Shown: positions 24,701-36,767, numbered from the stretch's first letter. The stretch is DNA of 64,000 nucleotides from Chromobotia macracanthus (GCA_036877525.1 JAZGTH010000011.1:1487501-1551500); one strand, 5' to 3'. The notes: generated by a model from the sequence alone, not told the origin. Numbers and translations are program-made.

Positions 24701-27700
24701 TGATGTTTTTGGTTTTGTTTTTAGGAGAGCTGATCAACCCCATCGTCGTGTCTTGTCTCGACAGTAGCGAGTTTCATGACTGGATTCGACATTTCAAAAG
24801 TGCTGACGTTCCCACGCTGAGTCCCCCTGCCCCCGTCTATGATATCATTTACACGCCAACAGAAAAACAGGTGAGTGAAACGTGTGCTGATGGGTGTTGA
24901 TGGTGTGTTAATGCTGTGAGATATTCACTCTCACCTCTGTTACTCTCAGGCACCAGAGTTTAATAAGTGGAGCGGAAGCAGGCAAGAAAGCACTGACGCA
25001 CCGCGGCCATCTCAGAAGAAGCGCAGATCCCGTGATCTCCAGCCTTGTGATGACAACCCTGTTTCCCCCGGATACACTGAGCCTCTCTGTGTAAGTGCTA
25101 GTGTTTATTTCAGTGGAGCAGCACATGAGGTTGTAAACAAAATCTGTTGCAGTTGGACTGTTAATAATTAACTTGTGTTGTCTAGTCCTTTTCCGTCTGG
25201 CTGTCATCTACAAGACACTGAACACAGACTTTATGAACCTTCCATTTTTTAAGTATGCTCAGATCCACTTCAGTAATACAAGCCCTAAGGTTTTAAGGGG
25301 TTTCTCTGTATGCATGCGAAACTTTTTGGTGTTAAATATTTTTTCTCATTTAAAGTTTCGCTTTTCACAGTTTTGCGTTGTTGGAAAGCAGCTTTATAGA
25401 GAAAAGCAGTTGAGACATAAAAAGAAAAAAGAAGAAATAAGGAAAAATAAAAAATAGGAAAGTTATTAAATATGTAGAAAACACACAGAGAGACCATTGT
25501 GCACAAAGCAAACATACGTTTACATAAAGTTTGTCTTCTGCATTTCGAAACCTGTGAACTACTCTTTATCTGTCTGGTAAGAAAATGTTTGACTGATGGT
25601 CACTCAGATGAGTTACTCAGCTTCTGTGTTGTGTGTCTGTTCAGTTCATCTCAGACAGACATACCCCCTCAAACGCTCAGTTCTCTGCTCCTCTGGGCAG
25701 CAGGAGTAGCAGCTTCTCCTCTCGAGTCAGACCCACAGCAGAGCAGCAGTCCCCCCCATCACACTCATTGGATCTGTCCACAGAAGCACCTTACAGCACA
25801 CCCTACAGCTCAGTGCACTGCAGTGACCCCGCACTCCAGAAGACCCCACTAATCAAGGTAGTATGTCTGATGCGTGTCTCATTTGAAGTATTGTTAAAGC
25901 TGCAAACTGTAACTTTTATGTTAAAAATAAACAGAAATCTGTGTGGGTGCTGTAGATGATGCAGTGTTTGTTTGTTTGTAGCTTGTTCTTACAGCAGTTG
26001 TTTAGAATTTACACTCGTCATCCATGTTAAGAAAAAAACTACAATTTTATGTTTCACACACACACACACAGACAGCTATAGAGAGGCAAAGTTTTGCTGC
26101 TTTAAATAACTGATCTTTCAGTCATTTGATCTTCAACACCGTTTTTGTTTTTTAATTTGAATACCAGAAGGGCTCGTGATTTGCTTTTGCAAGGCAAATT
26201 AACAGCTGAATTATTTGCATACAGCTGATTGATGGCTCAACTTCAGGCAGATGTTAAAGAACAGATATATAACTGATTTACGTCTGTGTTTGTTTAGTCT
26301 AATAGCTGGAGCACAGCGCAAACATCTGGCAAACACCAGCACTCAGACCTGCTCGCCCACCACAAACCTCTCTCACCCCTATATGATGACCCCAGCACTC
26401 CCACCATGTGCCCTGTAGAGAACTCTGCACAGGTGTCGGTAAGTGGGTCAGGACATCAGATCTGCTCTCTCAATTTACATCAGTGCCTTTGGTGACCAAA
26501 CACACCGAAAACACGGGCGCTGATTTGATGAGCTGAACAGAAAGCATGGAAAGTCTCCACGGACTACATTAATAATTGATCAAGATGTATAATGTAAAGG
26601 GCTGCAGATACACATGCAGACAGCTGTGCTCAGCCAACATATAAAGCTGGTATTTCTACATGGAAAGCAAGTTTACACTTGTTTGGTTTGAAAACAAAAC
26701 AGTTGAAGTCTAGATTTTTTATTTGGCTGAATACATTGGGTTATCACAGTGCTATCCTAATTGTAGGTGAAGCTCACAAAAGCTGGTATAAACAATGATT
26801 ATCTTCAATGTTAAACACTGTTAAACAGCACTCTTCTCGAAGCTCCACGGAGCAATCATACCCCCTTGTCCTTCTTGCCTCCTTCCAGCTATACACTTCC
26901 CCTGCTGGGAGGAAAAACAGACACACCCCTGCCCCCACCGACAGCCGGTGGTCTGATGAACTACGTGCCCAGGCTGTTTCCAGGTTAAAGATACTGCCGA
27001 CTCCAAACCAGCAACCAGAACACCACCACGTCTCCCAGGTAATGAGACATTTGGCACAGAAGAATTTTACATTTTTCACCTGAAACACTGAGAAACAAAA
27101 CTTGATTGCAGTAATTAGCCAGCATGATTAAAGTGCTATTATAAAGAAGCACAGTGTTCATCTATACAGATGTAGTTTAACTCCGTGTCCTGCTGTCTTG
27201 CACAGAGAGATTTCTCAGAACCCACCATCATGGAGACGCAGCTGATGTCTTACAGTTACTCACCAGGTGAGAATCTTTGGCATGTAGAAGTTACAGCAGA
27301 GCAGTGACACACTGATCAACACGCTTCACTGACACAGATACACAAACAGATACGCTAAATATGTTGTCTAACAAGTTTTGCAAACACAAGTTTTGTTTGG
27401 AGCATAAAATGATCATAATTATGTTTTAATAAATATTACTAAATTATTACTAAATTAGCCAAATTATTTAAAACATCACTGTGTTTGAACAGTTTAATTG
27501 TCTACTGTCTAATTTCAAACATCATCATAAGAAATAATCCACTGTAACACTTTCTCACACTTTTCTCACACTTTCTCACACTTTCTCGCAAATAGTTTTA
27601 TAATTACACACACACACACTAGAGACAGGCAGGATATGGCAAAAGAAACAAGAGTGCAGATGAAGAGATGTGTGTGTGTGTGTATTACAGGTCCAGGGTA

Positions 27701-28219
27701 TCTGCAACACATCTAAGACCCTCAAAAGACCACACAATAATCTATAAATTAGATTTCATGTGTAAAATTAGGACCTGAAATTTTCAGATAGCTCAATTTA
27801 CAGACTTTAACATCTTGGTGTGTGAATTCTCATTTAAATAATGAACATTAACACTGATTTCCAGCATTAGACATATTTACATTCACAGGTTAAAGGTTAC
27901 ATATGCATAAACATTTTATAACAAACAGTGAAAATACATGATGTATAAACTATATAATCCATATTAAAAACTATATTAAAAACTATATAAAGATGTCTGA
28001 AAAAACTGTCTGAAGATGACTTTCTTCTTGCTCCTCACAGATGACAATACTTACCTTCAGCCAGCAGAACCAGATGACCAGGAAATGGATTATGATAACA
28101 TCTGGGAGTTTGAGCAGGAGTGTGGGATGATTCAGCCTGGAACTTCACCACACCGGACACTGGCTCACTGTGGAGCTCAAGGCCTGAGCGCTGTGACAAC
28201 ACAGCAGAGATGGTTATAA
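18723..28219 (+). CDS. plekhn1: PLEKHN1 (pleckstrin homology domain protein N1), 16 exons, 655 aa
   Basis: Exons: 18723-18796, 19612-19702, 19790-19951, 21178-21258, 21631-21721, 22861-22994, 23341-23487, 24321-24401, 24507-24582, 24725-24870, 24950-25090, 25645-25857, 26298-26438, 26889-27038, 27206-27266, 28041-28219. All borders are GT-AG and the sum is 1968 nt, in frame. The protein starts MGSSMSCVPQ; Gly2 with Ser6 fits an N-myristoylation signal and Cys7 could be acylated, as in human MGNSHCVPQ. Residues about 95-200 (NYGRMIHSSKVRFRF ... DCYLDLFQTHLHF ... EFAFQING) and 235-345 (EQYDRLLVMYPNYLIILSEE ... EFHDWIRHF) form two PH-like units. The tail is Ser/Pro-rich and ends with acidic DYDNIWEFE, matching human GYDHLWDE. 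Mammalian PLEKHN1 binds cardiolipin and phosphatidic acid. Exon 2 has a tandem CAGCAG acceptor, and exon 7 a possible second acceptor 6 nt upstream. Confidence 0.95.
20270..20400. mobile_element. cyprinid-type interspersed repeat in plekhn1 intron 3
   Basis: GTTCCTGGAGGTCCACAGAG, CTGCAGAGTTTAGCTCCTGT and AAAACACCTGTCTGGAT correspond, from memory, to a very common cyprinid repeat ('TGTTCCTGGAGATC...', 'CTGCAGAGTTTAGCTCCA', 'CAAACACACCTGAAC'). It is probably a non-autonomous DNA-transposon relic, and has no coding capacity. Confidence 0.5.
24021..24103 (+). mobile_element. tRNA-derived SINE head, HE1-like
   Basis: CCTGTAACTCAACTGCTAGA, GCATTGTGTTAGCAGCGCAA and AGGTTGTGGGTTTGAATCCC form a tRNA-like pol III head. 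Box A-like sequence is followed by box B GGTTTGAATCC at 24069-24079, one base from the GGTTCGAANCC consensus. The 3' tail of the family is missing. It lies in plekhn1 intron 7 and is not an intact tRNA gene because the stems are broken. Confidence 0.6.
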
Positions 28220-28794
28220 AAGAGAACAATGGACTGGTGCCCGTCCAGACAGGAACACACAGCAGATTAATCAAAGCCACACACACAATAGACATGCCTT
28301 TACTGGGGACTCAGCATGTCCATGTAAAGGTCTCACAGGGTATATTCACAGTATATTTACAGGATTTTATTTGCACATGCCAGTTCACTTAATTTGAAGG
28401 TGATGGTTTAAAACTGCTGTCCTAGATTTATTATTGCTGCTGTATACATTGATAAGAAACTATGAACTATGTGTATTTTATGTAAATTGTAATTCGTTCT
28501 GTTTTTTTTCTATCTGAGTGCTACTAACTTTTGGAAAGTGTAAGGATATGCACTTTTAAGTACCTATGAAATGTAAATATATTGTCACATTTAATTTAAT
28601 TTTAATTTATAGTTTAGCTAACATTATTGTTATTATAGTTTATTATGGGTTTTCTACTATATGGTGTATCAAACGATGGTTGTCTTTTTTATTCTGTGGT
28701 GGTTAAAGCTGTTTCTTTTAAAGTAAACGGTGGTTATACAGGTAACACTTCATCTGACCACTGTAAATATGAAGATGTGGTGTATGTTAAATTT

Positions 28795-28800
28795 ATTAAA
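28795..28800 (+). terminator. plekhn1 candidate poly(A) signal
   Basis: ATTAAA, 575 bp after the plekhn1 stop, is followed by a T/G-rich stretch (CAGTTTGTGTAGCTTTTT) that could serve as the downstream element. No closer AATAAA is evident. Confidence 0.5.
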
Positions 28801-28995
28801 GTTCTCTGAAACGCTTTACCTTCTGTGACACGTCAGTTTGTGTAGCTTTTTATTAATTTTATTATTAGTATTATTTTAATATACTTATTACTGCTGAACT
28901 GCAACACATGTTGTAAAACACTAAAGTAAATGTTAAAGTGTGCAGATGTTGTCAGAGATGATGGAGAACTCGCACCTGTAACTTACGAACTTCTG

Positions 28996-29009
28996 TTGCC
29001 ACCTGCTGG
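28996..29009 (-). promoter_or_regulatory. CTCF-core-like motif between convergent genes
   Basis: The reverse complement CCAGCAGGTGGCAA fits CCASYAGRKGGCA at every defined position. It lies just beyond the plekhn1 poly(A) signal. Confidence 0.35.
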
Positions 29010-29107
29010 TAACTATTAAAAGTGCAACCTAAATGACGTGACGTCACGGTAACACGTCAGTGTCCTGTCAGCACTGGAAATTAAAGGACCTACAAATATC
29101 AAATCTT

Positions 29108-29108
<1 letters not shown>

Positions 29109-29152
<44 letters not shown>

Positions 29153-29207
29153 TACATATATACAAATATATACACATATATATACATATACGTATATACA
29201 TATATAT

Positions 29208-29289
<82 letters not shown>

Positions 29290-29355
29290 TACATATATAT
29301 ACGTATATACATATATACAAATATATACACATACATACATATATATACATATATT
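29109..29355. repeat. (TA)n microsatellite with TATACA variants
   Basis: Nearly 250 bp of alternating TA, with a pure core at about 29209-29280 and TATACA/TATACG variants on both sides. Such tracts can extrude as cruciforms. The Tyr/Ile-rich open frames through it on the minus strand are artefacts of the repeat. Confidence 0.95.
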
Positions 29356-29428
29356 TGGTTAGAAATACAAAACGTGACGTTTATGTATATATTAAAAATA
29401 TAAAAATTTAAAAAGTCGTGCCTGATCA

Positions 29429-29442
29429 CTGCCCTCTAGTGG
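29429..29442 (-). promoter_or_regulatory. CTCF-core-like motif between convergent genes
   Basis: The reverse complement CCACTAGAGGGCAG fits CCASYAGRKGGCAG at every position. It has the same orientation as the motif at 28996-29009, with the (TA)n tract between them. Confidence 0.4.
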
Positions 29443-29498
29443 CAAAAGAAATCATGCAAGCGTCCAGCAATTTAAAACTCAAGTACATTAAAACAGTG

Positions 29499-29567
29499 GT
29501 TTATTGTGATATAGTGATGTTTATTGTGATATAAAGAGTGATGTTTATTGTGATATAAATCACAATA
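29499..29567. repeat. three copies of a GTTTATTGTGATATA repeat
   Basis: GTTTATTGTGATATA occurs three times with spacers AGTGAT and AAGAGTGAT. On the minus strand each copy supplies AATAAAC, so the array also offers several AATAAA words beyond perm1. Confidence 0.7.
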
Positions 29568-29647
29568 AAGTGCTTATTTTAAGGTACAGCAGACAATTTA
29601 TATACATTTTCTTCCCAAGCTCATACCTGTAAAACAGTATGCACCAG

Positions 29648-29653
29648 TTTATT
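29648..29653 (-). terminator. perm1 candidate poly(A) signal
   Basis: TTTATT on the + strand is AATAAA for the minus-strand gene perm1, about 560 nt beyond its stop codon at 30211-30213. Further AATAAA words lie at 29499-29567, so the end of the transcript is not fixed. Confidence 0.4.
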
Positions 29654-30210
29654 AATATTTGAACAAATCCATTTTTAATTGTCAGATATAAATTTCTGGG
29701 GACATGACGTTATGTTTACAAGGCATTTAACTACAAAATAATCTGGCCCCATTCCAGCGTCACAGTAATATCACAGCATATCAGCTGTCCATTTGCACAG
29801 ACATCTGCCCCATTAAAAACAACCCACAAGACACTCCATTATTGTACTATTTCCATCTTCATCATAACATTCATAATCCTGCTGTCATACACAAAACATA
29901 CCGCTGCCTTCTTCACAACACACAGATTCATTCACTGTTTCCAGAAGCATCTCTGATAAAGTACTTTGGTCATTTCAAAATGGATATGCTGATAAGGTTT
30001 TACTGAAACATTAACAACAGAGTAAAATGAACAGAGCTAACACTGGCCTCGATACATGATGCATCTGTTGTAAGTTTCTCAACAGCACTAATCAATAATG
30101 AAAGTACAGTATTATTATACTCAAATGAAACATTCAGCTTCACTCTTTAGGATTACATGACAAAGTGTGATGGGATTGAGGATCTGCTGGATTGGTGGAT
30201 GTATTATGGT

Positions 30211-31409
30211 TTATGCAGACTCTATCTGAAGCAGAGGAGTTTTTCCAGGAAGCTCCTCTCGCTTGTGTCTCCGAAGGTATCGTATAGCTGAGAGCGCGCT
30301 GATGTTCGCCAGAAGAGCTGGACAATAAAAACATTCTTCATTATGATTACTGTGTATTTCTTGATAAATTATATTTTATGTCACACATGTTGTTGGTTGT
30401 GATACAGAACTTAACTGATGTATGAACGATTAACCTGAATAAGAGAGGAAAAGTAAATGATGTCAATGAAATCATGAGTATATTCAGGAGTATAAACACA
30501 TACCAGCTTTCCAGGCATCTGCTCCTGGACTAGCTGATTTCAGCACCCAGGAGGCAAATGCGATACAAATCAAGCACATGTCTGCCTGTCTGAGGGGCAA
30601 GAACGGCGCATCCAACCCTACAAAAGAGACAAATGAAATCAGATGAACACTTCGGCATCATTTATATTGTGAAAAGATAAAACATTCCCTATAATAACAC
30701 TCCCTATAATAAAAACAATCCAAACATGCTGCATTTAGAAAACTAGAAAAAGTGAAATCTGTGTTTCTGTATTCGAGCAGTGATAATCTTACACAAGATG
30801 GATTTTATACAGTATCAACTGAGGCTCCTCAGAATCACATAACCACAATGTGACTGTCAAACCACATCAGATGTGAGAGATTATAATATGTAATGAATTA
30901 CAGTTCAGTGATTATCAGTCACCCCAGCTAACAGTTTAAGGTTGGAAAAACATTCCGTAATGTTTCCACTAAGTTATAAAAGCATTAAGTGTTATTTTTA
31001 AAGTTCTAGAAAGGTTCACATCCATTTTTTTAGACTTTATTTCTGTTCAAACGTTTTTAATTCTGTTTAATTTTTAAAATGATCCACTAACTACTTTAGA
31101 ATAACATTTCTGATATGTTAAAAACATTCTACTAGTTACTACAAGAACATTATATTTAACTCTATGAGGACTTTTAGAGAACATTAGCCAGCGTTCTGAG
31201 AATGTTCCCTGTCAGCTTGAACTGTGGTACAAATGATTATGTAAGCTGCCTGCAGAGATTTTGACTATTTTTATTTCCCTTCCTGGTGAAATATAGTTAT
31301 GAATGTTGGCACACAGCAGATCTGAGAAGCTGCCAGGAGGAGTGAAGACGTCCATTCATTCCACTGGCTGAGCCAGTACATGTGACTACATACTGCAGTC
31401 AGCTGTACT

Positions 31410-31483
<74 letters not shown>

Positions 31484-34400
31484 AAGAGAGAGAGAGAGAA
31501 AGAGAAAGAGAAAGAGAGAGCTGACTGTAGCTCCATTCAGAGAAATTATTTACAGATCTGCTTCATTATTTCAATCCTGTCAAGGTTAAACAAATCTAAC
31601 AGTTTAGATTATTTACAATATTCATAATAATCCTGTATATCTCACCAGATCTCTGTCACTATACCCCTTCATAGGTGTATACAGAATCTGTAAATATTCA
31701 AATAATGTAATGTCTCTTACATTCTTATATTTTACATGTTCATATTTTAAATTTATTACTGTCTTGCATTTGTGTTGGAAGGATGTGTGTACTGGAAGCT
31801 TACATTGCTAAAGAACGTTTCTTGTGGCAATAAAGCTTTCAGATTCTGATTCTAAATGTAGAAAAATCTATGTACTATATAATTCATGTCTTATTTTTGG
31901 TCTGTTATGTTTGTTGAAGACAGGGATTAAAATAGACAGAATAGTGATAAGGTTTAAAGGGGACCAGTAACTATGACCTTCACAATGCACAGGTTGAGAT
32001 AAACAGGTGCTAGTAATGTGCTGTTTTAGTGTACAGACTGTGAAAGTGTGCAGATCTGGGATAGAAGTATACAAGCTCTTACTTGGATCAGCAATGAATG
32101 TGTGCATCTCCACACAATTCTTCTGCTGCTCAGCCAGCTGTTGGAGGATGTGTTTCTCCAGGCTGAGGTACAATGTCTCTGTGAAAGGTCTGTCATCAGC
32201 TCCCATCACAGTAACAGACTGAATTCCTCTGTGAGGAGGCTTCACAGGGGTGACTGCCCAGGAACATGTCTCGTCTTCAGGGACTGCAGGATCAGTGTGT
32301 CCAGCTCTTCTGAATGAAAAGGGGTTAGTCCACAGGAAGCTGCCCTGGAAAGTGTCTTCAGGATAGAAGTGCTCATACATGTCTGTGGCTGAAACAGGAC
32401 AGTGATTGGGAGATTTATGGTCATACCGGGTCACCACCGTGATGGGCACATTGTCATTCTCATCATCTTCATCTGAGTGCACAGGGGAATCAGGGAAGAA
32501 ATAATCATATGCCTCCGGGAACTGAAGGTTTCTGTTAGCTGAGCGGGTGCAGGAAAATATGGGAACCATTTTGTCCTTATTTTCACCTGACTCATTTCCG
32601 AACAGATTGAAGAAGCTTTCAGACTCAAACTCTGAGAAGAAATGGTCGTACATCTCTGGTACACAGGTGCCCGTTTCATCAAGGTACGGGTCAGCATTAC
32701 TGTCTGCACGAGAAGCACAACGCTCTGGTTCCTCACCGCCAAAAAAATACTGGATTATCTCAGAGAATGTGACAGCGCTGCTCTCCAGTTCCTCATCGTC
32801 AGATGAGCACGTTGAGTATGAAGTGTTGATGTGGTAAAAAGGATCTTCTGCCTCTGGATGGACTGTATGCAGAGAACCTTTTCTCAGCATTGGTCTGACT
32901 GGTTGAGCCTCTACAGCGTGCAGGTTCTGCACACTAATGTTCTGACAGATATTTCTAAAGCCCTGCTGAGCATCAGGGCTGAGATGTTCAGGGAGAGTGC
33001 TTCCAGAACCAAAGAACACCATATCATCACCTGTGATGGTTGGATCAGAATCATTTTCCCATGTCACACTACAAGACCTGCTGGGAAACTCCAATGAATC
33101 ATCCTCTTGCTTTAAAGAACACTGAGTTTGAAGCTGTGCGAGGTCTTCATCTAAATCAGATATGAGGGACATGTCTCCACTCAAGCGGTCAGGCTTAGAC
33201 TCATCCGGTTGGGTGAAGTAACCGGAGTCTGCAGCATCAGTAGGGTCTACAATGTTTTCATCTTCTGCCTGGGTCAGAACGCAGGGGTGTTGAGCACTGC
33301 TGATCATCCGCAGCCTCAAAATGTCATTGATGGTTAATTTTTCCATTTCATTCCAGAATGATGAGATAGCAAACACAGGGGATGGAATCTGATCACCCAG
33401 AACAATACTGTCGGGATCCATGACTACAGGTCTGGACTCATGAGAAGAGGAGGAAGTTCCTTGTGTTTCAGCAGCTGTAGGAGGAGGCAGCTCTGACACA
33501 TCAGCTGAAGCATCAGGAGTAGAATCTTCACTGAGCACAACTTCTGCGTTTTCACTGGAGGTTTTATCATGTAGTAGATGTTCACCATTACTGTTGTCTG
33601 CAACAGCAGTTTTTCCACTGCTGTCTAAATCATGAGCTGAATTCTCTGGCTTTATTTGAATTAATAGCTCACAACTCTTGTTTAGGCTTTGATCTTCTTC
33701 ATGATCAGATATGACAGTATTTGTTGTCATATGACACTCAGTCTCTGAATTGTTCTTACTGAGAGGGCTATCAGTGCTGATTTCAGTAGTCTGAGATTTT
33801 GTAATGTTCATATGTTGAAAGGCTGTGAAAGTATCTTGTGGAAATGCTGTCAGACTGTTGCCATCTGATGTTTCCTCTGTGTTCTCAGTTACAGACGAGC
33901 TGCTTGATTGGGTGTCTGAAAACCTTCTGGTGTTTAATGCGCTTGGCATGTTTTGTTCACTGTTAAATGCACAGCAGTCAATTTCACTTTCCAAACAGGA
34001 TACATGTGTGTCCTCAGTCAGGCTCAAAGAGAGAGAGGAGGAAAGGGTGTCTGTTGAATCAGCTGCACTGGAAATGTTAGCAGATAATAAGGATTTCCTC
34101 TGACATCCTGCAGCAGAATGATCACTGAAGGTTTGTCTAACACCATTCCTGATCTGGGCTGATGAACAGTCTGTGTCTTCTACCTCTGTGGCAGAATCAG
34201 ATTCTATTATACTTAAACCAGTATCTCTTTCTTGTGATTTTGTAACTTTATCTATCTGGTGTAATATTGACAACTGACAGACTTCTGCTTTCAATGGTCC
34301 ATTGTTTAGAAGGCACATATCATTTATGCTTTTGGAAATATTATATATGCTCGTGTGTCTGACCTCAGGCTTTGAGTCTGAAATACAGGTGGTTAAAGAT

Positions 34401-35554
34401 ACAGGTAAGCCCTTTGAACACTTTAAGTCATCTGTAGCCTCAGATGCAAAACTAAAGCTTGACAATAAGTTATCAGTATGATGAGGTGTTAAAGAGGTCT
34501 TAATTGTTTGAACTGAAGGGGGCCCTGTCTTCCTGACATTTGTTGTAAGGCTGCTGTATATCTCTTCTCTCAAAGTGAATCTCTCTTTCTCTGATTCACT
34601 TTGATGGACTCGGACCCGAGTCTCGTATCCACGACCGGTCTCTCTTGTCTCATTACTCATTCTCCTCTTCTTCCTCCTTTTCCTCCTGAGATTGGAAGGT
34701 GATACTGGGATCTGTTTGACTGGTGAATCTTTGGAGTCAGTACTGCTTCCTGTCTCCAGCTGAGCCTTCCCTGAATTTGAGTCAGTAATATCTCTCCCAT
34801 TAACCGCCACCACCTGTGTCATTTTTTCGGTGTCTGGTGGATTTGTTTCAGGATTACAACACTTTTTCTCCTGTTTGTGTTTTGCTCCCTCTGTAACTGT
34901 CTGAAGGGACAATGCATTTCCTCCAGTGCCTAGCCACTCTCTTTCAGTGGAATCTGACACATTTATCTGTGCATTAGTGGATGTGGAAACTACAGTTTCT
35001 TCTAAGGCTGTACAGCCCCAGATATCAACCTCTCCCTGCTTAGTGATTTCTCCTGTAAGTTTGGCTTCATTTCTGCTAGATTGACAAGTAACTCCAGACT
35101 GAATAACCTGGTTATCGAACAACTCCTCCAGATTGTCTGTCTTCTTACTTCCCCAGTTTGCAGCACAACTTTCTTCCAAGGGCAGTTCTGGTACTGTGAC
35201 ACTTTTTAACTGCTCAAAGAACAGATTGACCATCTGAAGGTGCAGGTCCTCCTCACTGCCAGAGAGAACCTGTTCTGGACTTCGTACTCCGTACTTGGTG
35301 AGGTAACTGTCCACAGGAGAACCCTTGCAGTCTGGAGGTCTGTCTGTCTGAAGGTTTGGGTCAGCCTTAGTCAATGCTTCCCCTGGAGGTGGGGGCAGGT
35401 GTACACAGTGGTACCCCATCTCATCAACATCACTCATGCCAGAGTCCTCTCGACTGGCCAGTCCTGGACAGAGTAAGTTACATCCTTCACATTCCCGATA
35501 AAACATCTCCCAGTCTTGATCCGAGATGTATAAGCTGTACTCGAAGTCGTCCAT
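30211..35554 (-). CDS. perm1: PERM1 (PGC-1/ERR-induced regulator in muscle 1), 3 coding exons, 1230 aa
   Basis: Coding exons in transcript order: 35554-32083, 30617-30504, 30317-30211. The start codon is at 35552-35554, 21 nt after an acceptor (TTTGTAG). The reading frame stays open for 71 more codons past the donor CCAA|GTAAGA at 32083, but that is intron. Splicing joins ADP-R-LDAPFLPLRQ to a hydrophobic C-terminus (ADMCLICIAFASWVLKSA, then AALLANISALSAIRYLRRHK), which fits the conserved C-terminal membrane anchor that places PERM1 on mitochondria. The N-terminus MDDFEYSLYISDQDWEMF matches human MENFQYSVQLSDQDW. A basic block RRKRRKKRR near residue 290 is a likely nuclear signal. Four related motifs occur near residues 930, 964, 1012 and 1057 (SEIIQYFF, PEMYDHFF, PEAYDYFF, DMYEHFYP), like the human EAYEFFF/EVYEHFF. 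Length is 1230 aa against about 790 in human; the extra is low-complexity acidic Ser/Thr sequence. Confidence 0.95.
30920..31215. mobile_element. MITE-like repeat in perm1 intron
   Basis: CAGCTAACAGTTTAAGGTTG at the left and CATTAGCCAGCGTTCTGAGA with ATGTTCCCTG at the right resemble the ends of a fish repeat rich in 'AACGTTCT/AGAACATT' words. The interior is AT-rich and non-coding. The limits are approximate. Confidence 0.35.
31412..31518. repeat. (GA)n microsatellite in perm1 intron
   Basis: About 70 bp of pure GA, then interrupted GA/GAAA to 31518, inside the intron between the large coding exon and the C-terminal anchor exons. Confidence 0.95.
31735..31856 (+). mobile_element. LINE 3' tail, L2-like
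   Basis: TGTACTGGAAGCTTACATTG, then GTGGCAATAAAGCTTTCAGA and TTCTGATTCT, resemble the 3' end of L2-type fish LINEs, which finish 'CAATAAAG' plus a short TGATTC tandem. It lies in the perm1 intron, antisense to the gene. Confidence 0.5.
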
Positions 35555-36173
35555 GACGCACGGTCAGTTCTGAATCTACAAATAAAAAATAATTCACTCA
35601 GGACTATGACATGAACAGATGAACATGAGAAGTCAGACAGTATATATCAGCACACAGACGTTTGATCTGTATGTGTGATATACTGCTAGATAAGAATTAG
35701 AACAAAACATGCTCCAGAAACACACTGCTACTGTTCACATAAATACACACGCTATTTATCTAACACAGATTTGTATCTGTTTACATAATTTAAGTTTAAA
35801 TAAATTAATCTCAGTACAGTTCAAATAAATAAAAAAGGCTTATTAAGGCATATTAAATTCAAGTGTCTTACAAATTAACAGAACAAATAGAACAGGAAGA
35901 ACTTTAGAAGCTACAATTTATGTTAACTCAAATTGATCACTTGTAACTAAAGTCACTTTCCATACTAATCACAATTATACAAACTTAATCACTAACAGAT
36001 CGTAAATTAACACATCTCTGCATTAACACATCTCTGTTTATTCCAATGCCATCACTGGTAAACCTGCTTTAAATTTTGTTTATAATAAAACATGCAGAAA
36101 CCACTAGGTTCAGTGATTTTCTCTTTGGTGTGCACAATAAAACTTTAATATAAAGCCGAATCGTGTTCAGTAC

Positions 36174-36275
36174 CTGTTAAGTGGTGAGCAGTTACTCCTG
36201 AGCAGTTAGTCTTCACACCACTAGCAGTGTAAGGTACACTGACTGTCCTTTAAAGTGTGTCCTTCTGAGTAAGAG
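36174..36275 (-). other. perm1 non-coding first exon
   Basis: On the minus strand a good donor (AACAG|GTACTG) ends at 36174, and it pairs in order with the acceptor at 35576 (TTTGTAG) that precedes the start codon. The upstream limit is set near 36275, about 30 bp below the TATA-like motif at 36302-36311. It contains no ATG-led frame continuous with the protein. No transcript data are available, so the start is inferred. Confidence 0.45.
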
Positions 36276-36301
36276 CAGTGTGCCACGGGCCATATGATTT
36301 G

Positions 36302-36311
36302 TTATAAATAG
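36302..36311 (-). promoter_or_regulatory. MEF2-type / TATA-like promoter motif of perm1
   Basis: The minus strand reads CTATTTATAA, an exact MEF2 consensus (YTAWWWWTAR) that could also act as a TATA box about 30 bp above the presumed perm1 start. MEF2 is the standard factor of striated-muscle promoters and PERM1 is muscle-specific, so the match suits the gene. Confidence 0.5.
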
Positions 36312-36767
36312 ACCGGCATTTGACATCACGTAATACACGCAATACCCTCTTTCTCTCTCTCCCCCTAACCAGTACTCCAGACAAATGTGTAGAGTTTAAA
36401 CACCAGAGCTAAGTACAGTCACAATATCTGCTACAGTATATTTCATGATTGATTTCAGCACTGGAAGAGAAACAGCAGAAAACTGTGTCTCAGTAAAAAC
36501 TAAAATGACACAGCAACAGTGTATAAATGAGGGACGTGAAGGCGCTTGGTTGTGTCCTGGTTAAGCCTGTGTGCATTTTACAGGTTTTGTCTTAATATAT
36601 ATTGTGTCTTTAGATATATACTGTGTGCATATGGTGTATAACCACAAGGCAATGAGTTGCATAGGTATAATGAACTGTAGCTACAATCCCTCAGCTACTG
36701 TAGCCAAAGGATTGTGTTGCTTGCAGTCAAAAAGCTCCCAGCAGCTGACCACAGAGAACTCTCAAAC

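Noticed and set aside
29016..29429. Tyr/Ile-rich open frames on the minus strand
   Set aside because: They translate the (TA)n microsatellite and its TATACA variants.
31868..32082. Last 71 codons of the uninterrupted perm1 frame
   Set aside because: A strong donor (CCAA|GTAAGA) at 32083 joins in phase to exons encoding the conserved PERM1 C-terminus, so this part is intronic.
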